From contig NZ_CP032762.1 of the NCBI RefSeq assembly GCF_003641205.1, positions 2,418,001 to 2,482,000 on the forward strand: a stretch of DNA of 64,000 nt. The letters are read 5' to 3'. The stretch's first letter is position 1, and the number at the start of each line of letters is the position of its first letter. This DNA comes from Rhodococcus sp. P1Y. GTDB taxonomy: Bacteria; Actinomycetota; Actinomycetes; Mycobacteriales; Mycobacteriaceae. The position numbers were made by a program, and so were the translations under genes. This document shows positions 63,724-64,000 of the stretch, piece by piece. The notes under the pieces are model-generated. The model was not told where the DNA came from. It made no database searches and saw only the letters and a list, made by a program, of their open reading frames with translations.

Positions 63724-64000
63724 TCCGATGGACCGTCGGAAGTCGGCATCCACCACACGTCGTGCATGTCGAAGCAAGGGTCTGCACACGTTGCCGATTG
63801 AGGTTCCGTTGGCGTCCGGTCTAAAATCGATTTCACGCTCCTGTTATCGAAAGATCGGGCCGGACACAATGTTCGGCATATGCGGCACGTCTCTCCAGGT
63901 GCCCTTGGGTCGAGAAAACTAGACGCATCGAACACATATCCGAGCGGTGAGCGACACGCAGCAACTGTTGCAACTCCAGAATTTCGAAACAAAAACACGA
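63724..64000. other. Right edge of the window, no gene recognised
   Basis: A frame running to about 63922 on the plus strand has no known domain and no ribosome-binding site. The operon may end here or continue beyond the window. Confidence 0.35.

Noticed and set aside
1..64000. CRISPR array or Cas genes
   Set aside because: No regularly spaced short repeats and no Cas-like protein were seen; the direct repeats at 14-16 kb are a single large duplication.

Overview
The window looks like a stretch of chromosome from a high-GC actinomycete, most likely Rhodococcus or a close mycolic-acid-containing relative. The reasons are a WhiB protein, three mycofactocin-type short-chain dehydrogenases, a leucine-degradation operon ordered as in mycobacteria (accD1-accA1-fadE19-maoC-citE), many GTG starts, and frequent ATGA/GTGA stop-start overlaps. 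It contains no rRNA, complete tRNA, CRISPR array, intact transposase or integrase. All identifications are from reading the sequence; no database search was run.

Region 1 (1-13736, all + strand) is a catabolic cluster. It has the end of a 3-hydroxyisobutyrate-dehydrogenase-like gene, two large old-yellow-enzyme/dienoyl-CoA-reductase-type flavoproteins, a metallo-beta-lactamase-fold hydrolase, a phenylacetate-CoA-ligase-type enzyme, four SDRs (two mycofactocin-type), an ABM-fold protein, an aromatic-acid-type MFS importer and a MaoC hydratase. The set would import a cyclic or aromatic acid, activate it to a CoA thioester, oxidise alcohols, reduce enones and hydrate/oxidise the product. The substrate is unknown.

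Region 2 (about 13740-20730) is a gene-poor graveyard. A roughly 700-bp block occurs twice (13845-14545 and 15911-16601), each copy carrying a tRNA 3'-half-like sequence; a third, shorter tRNA-like copy lies at 20401. Between these scars are a broken restriction-endonuclease gene, a VOC protein, a tiny membrane protein, a serine-hydrolase lipoprotein, internally deleted SnoaL and TetR genes facing each other across paired operators, and a PucR fragment.

Region 3 (20728-29394) has an aldo-keto reductase opposite an HxlR regulator, an exported protein of unknown function, a DUF503 protein, a tightly coupled siderophore/metal ABC importer plus MFS operon behind a Fur-like palindrome, and a MerR regulator. 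Region 4 (29532-37662) is the leucine/isovalerate operon with its divergent TetR regulator and a thiolase.

Region 5 (38089-49148) is a second catabolic operon: a large ATPase-LuxR regulator transcribed away from MFS, enoyl-CoA hydratase, acyl-CoA dehydrogenase, an SDR without the catalytic Tyr, MBL hydrolase, CaiB CoA-transferase, HMG-CoA-lyase-like and MmgE/PrpD genes. This suggests uptake, CoA activation, beta-oxidation and retro-aldol cleavage of a branched carboxylic acid.

Region 6 (49171-56510) holds WhiB, a membrane diguanylate cyclase, a translationally coupled dctA-lysR-phnA operon for phosphonoacetate use, and an SDR/MarR pair with clear operators. Region 7 (56599-63723) has a thiamine-diphosphate enzyme opposite a CUT2-type sugar ABC transporter with a half-size ATPase, a xylose-isomerase-like TIM-barrel protein and a third mycofactocin-type SDR, which together look like a pathway for an unusual sugar or polyol.
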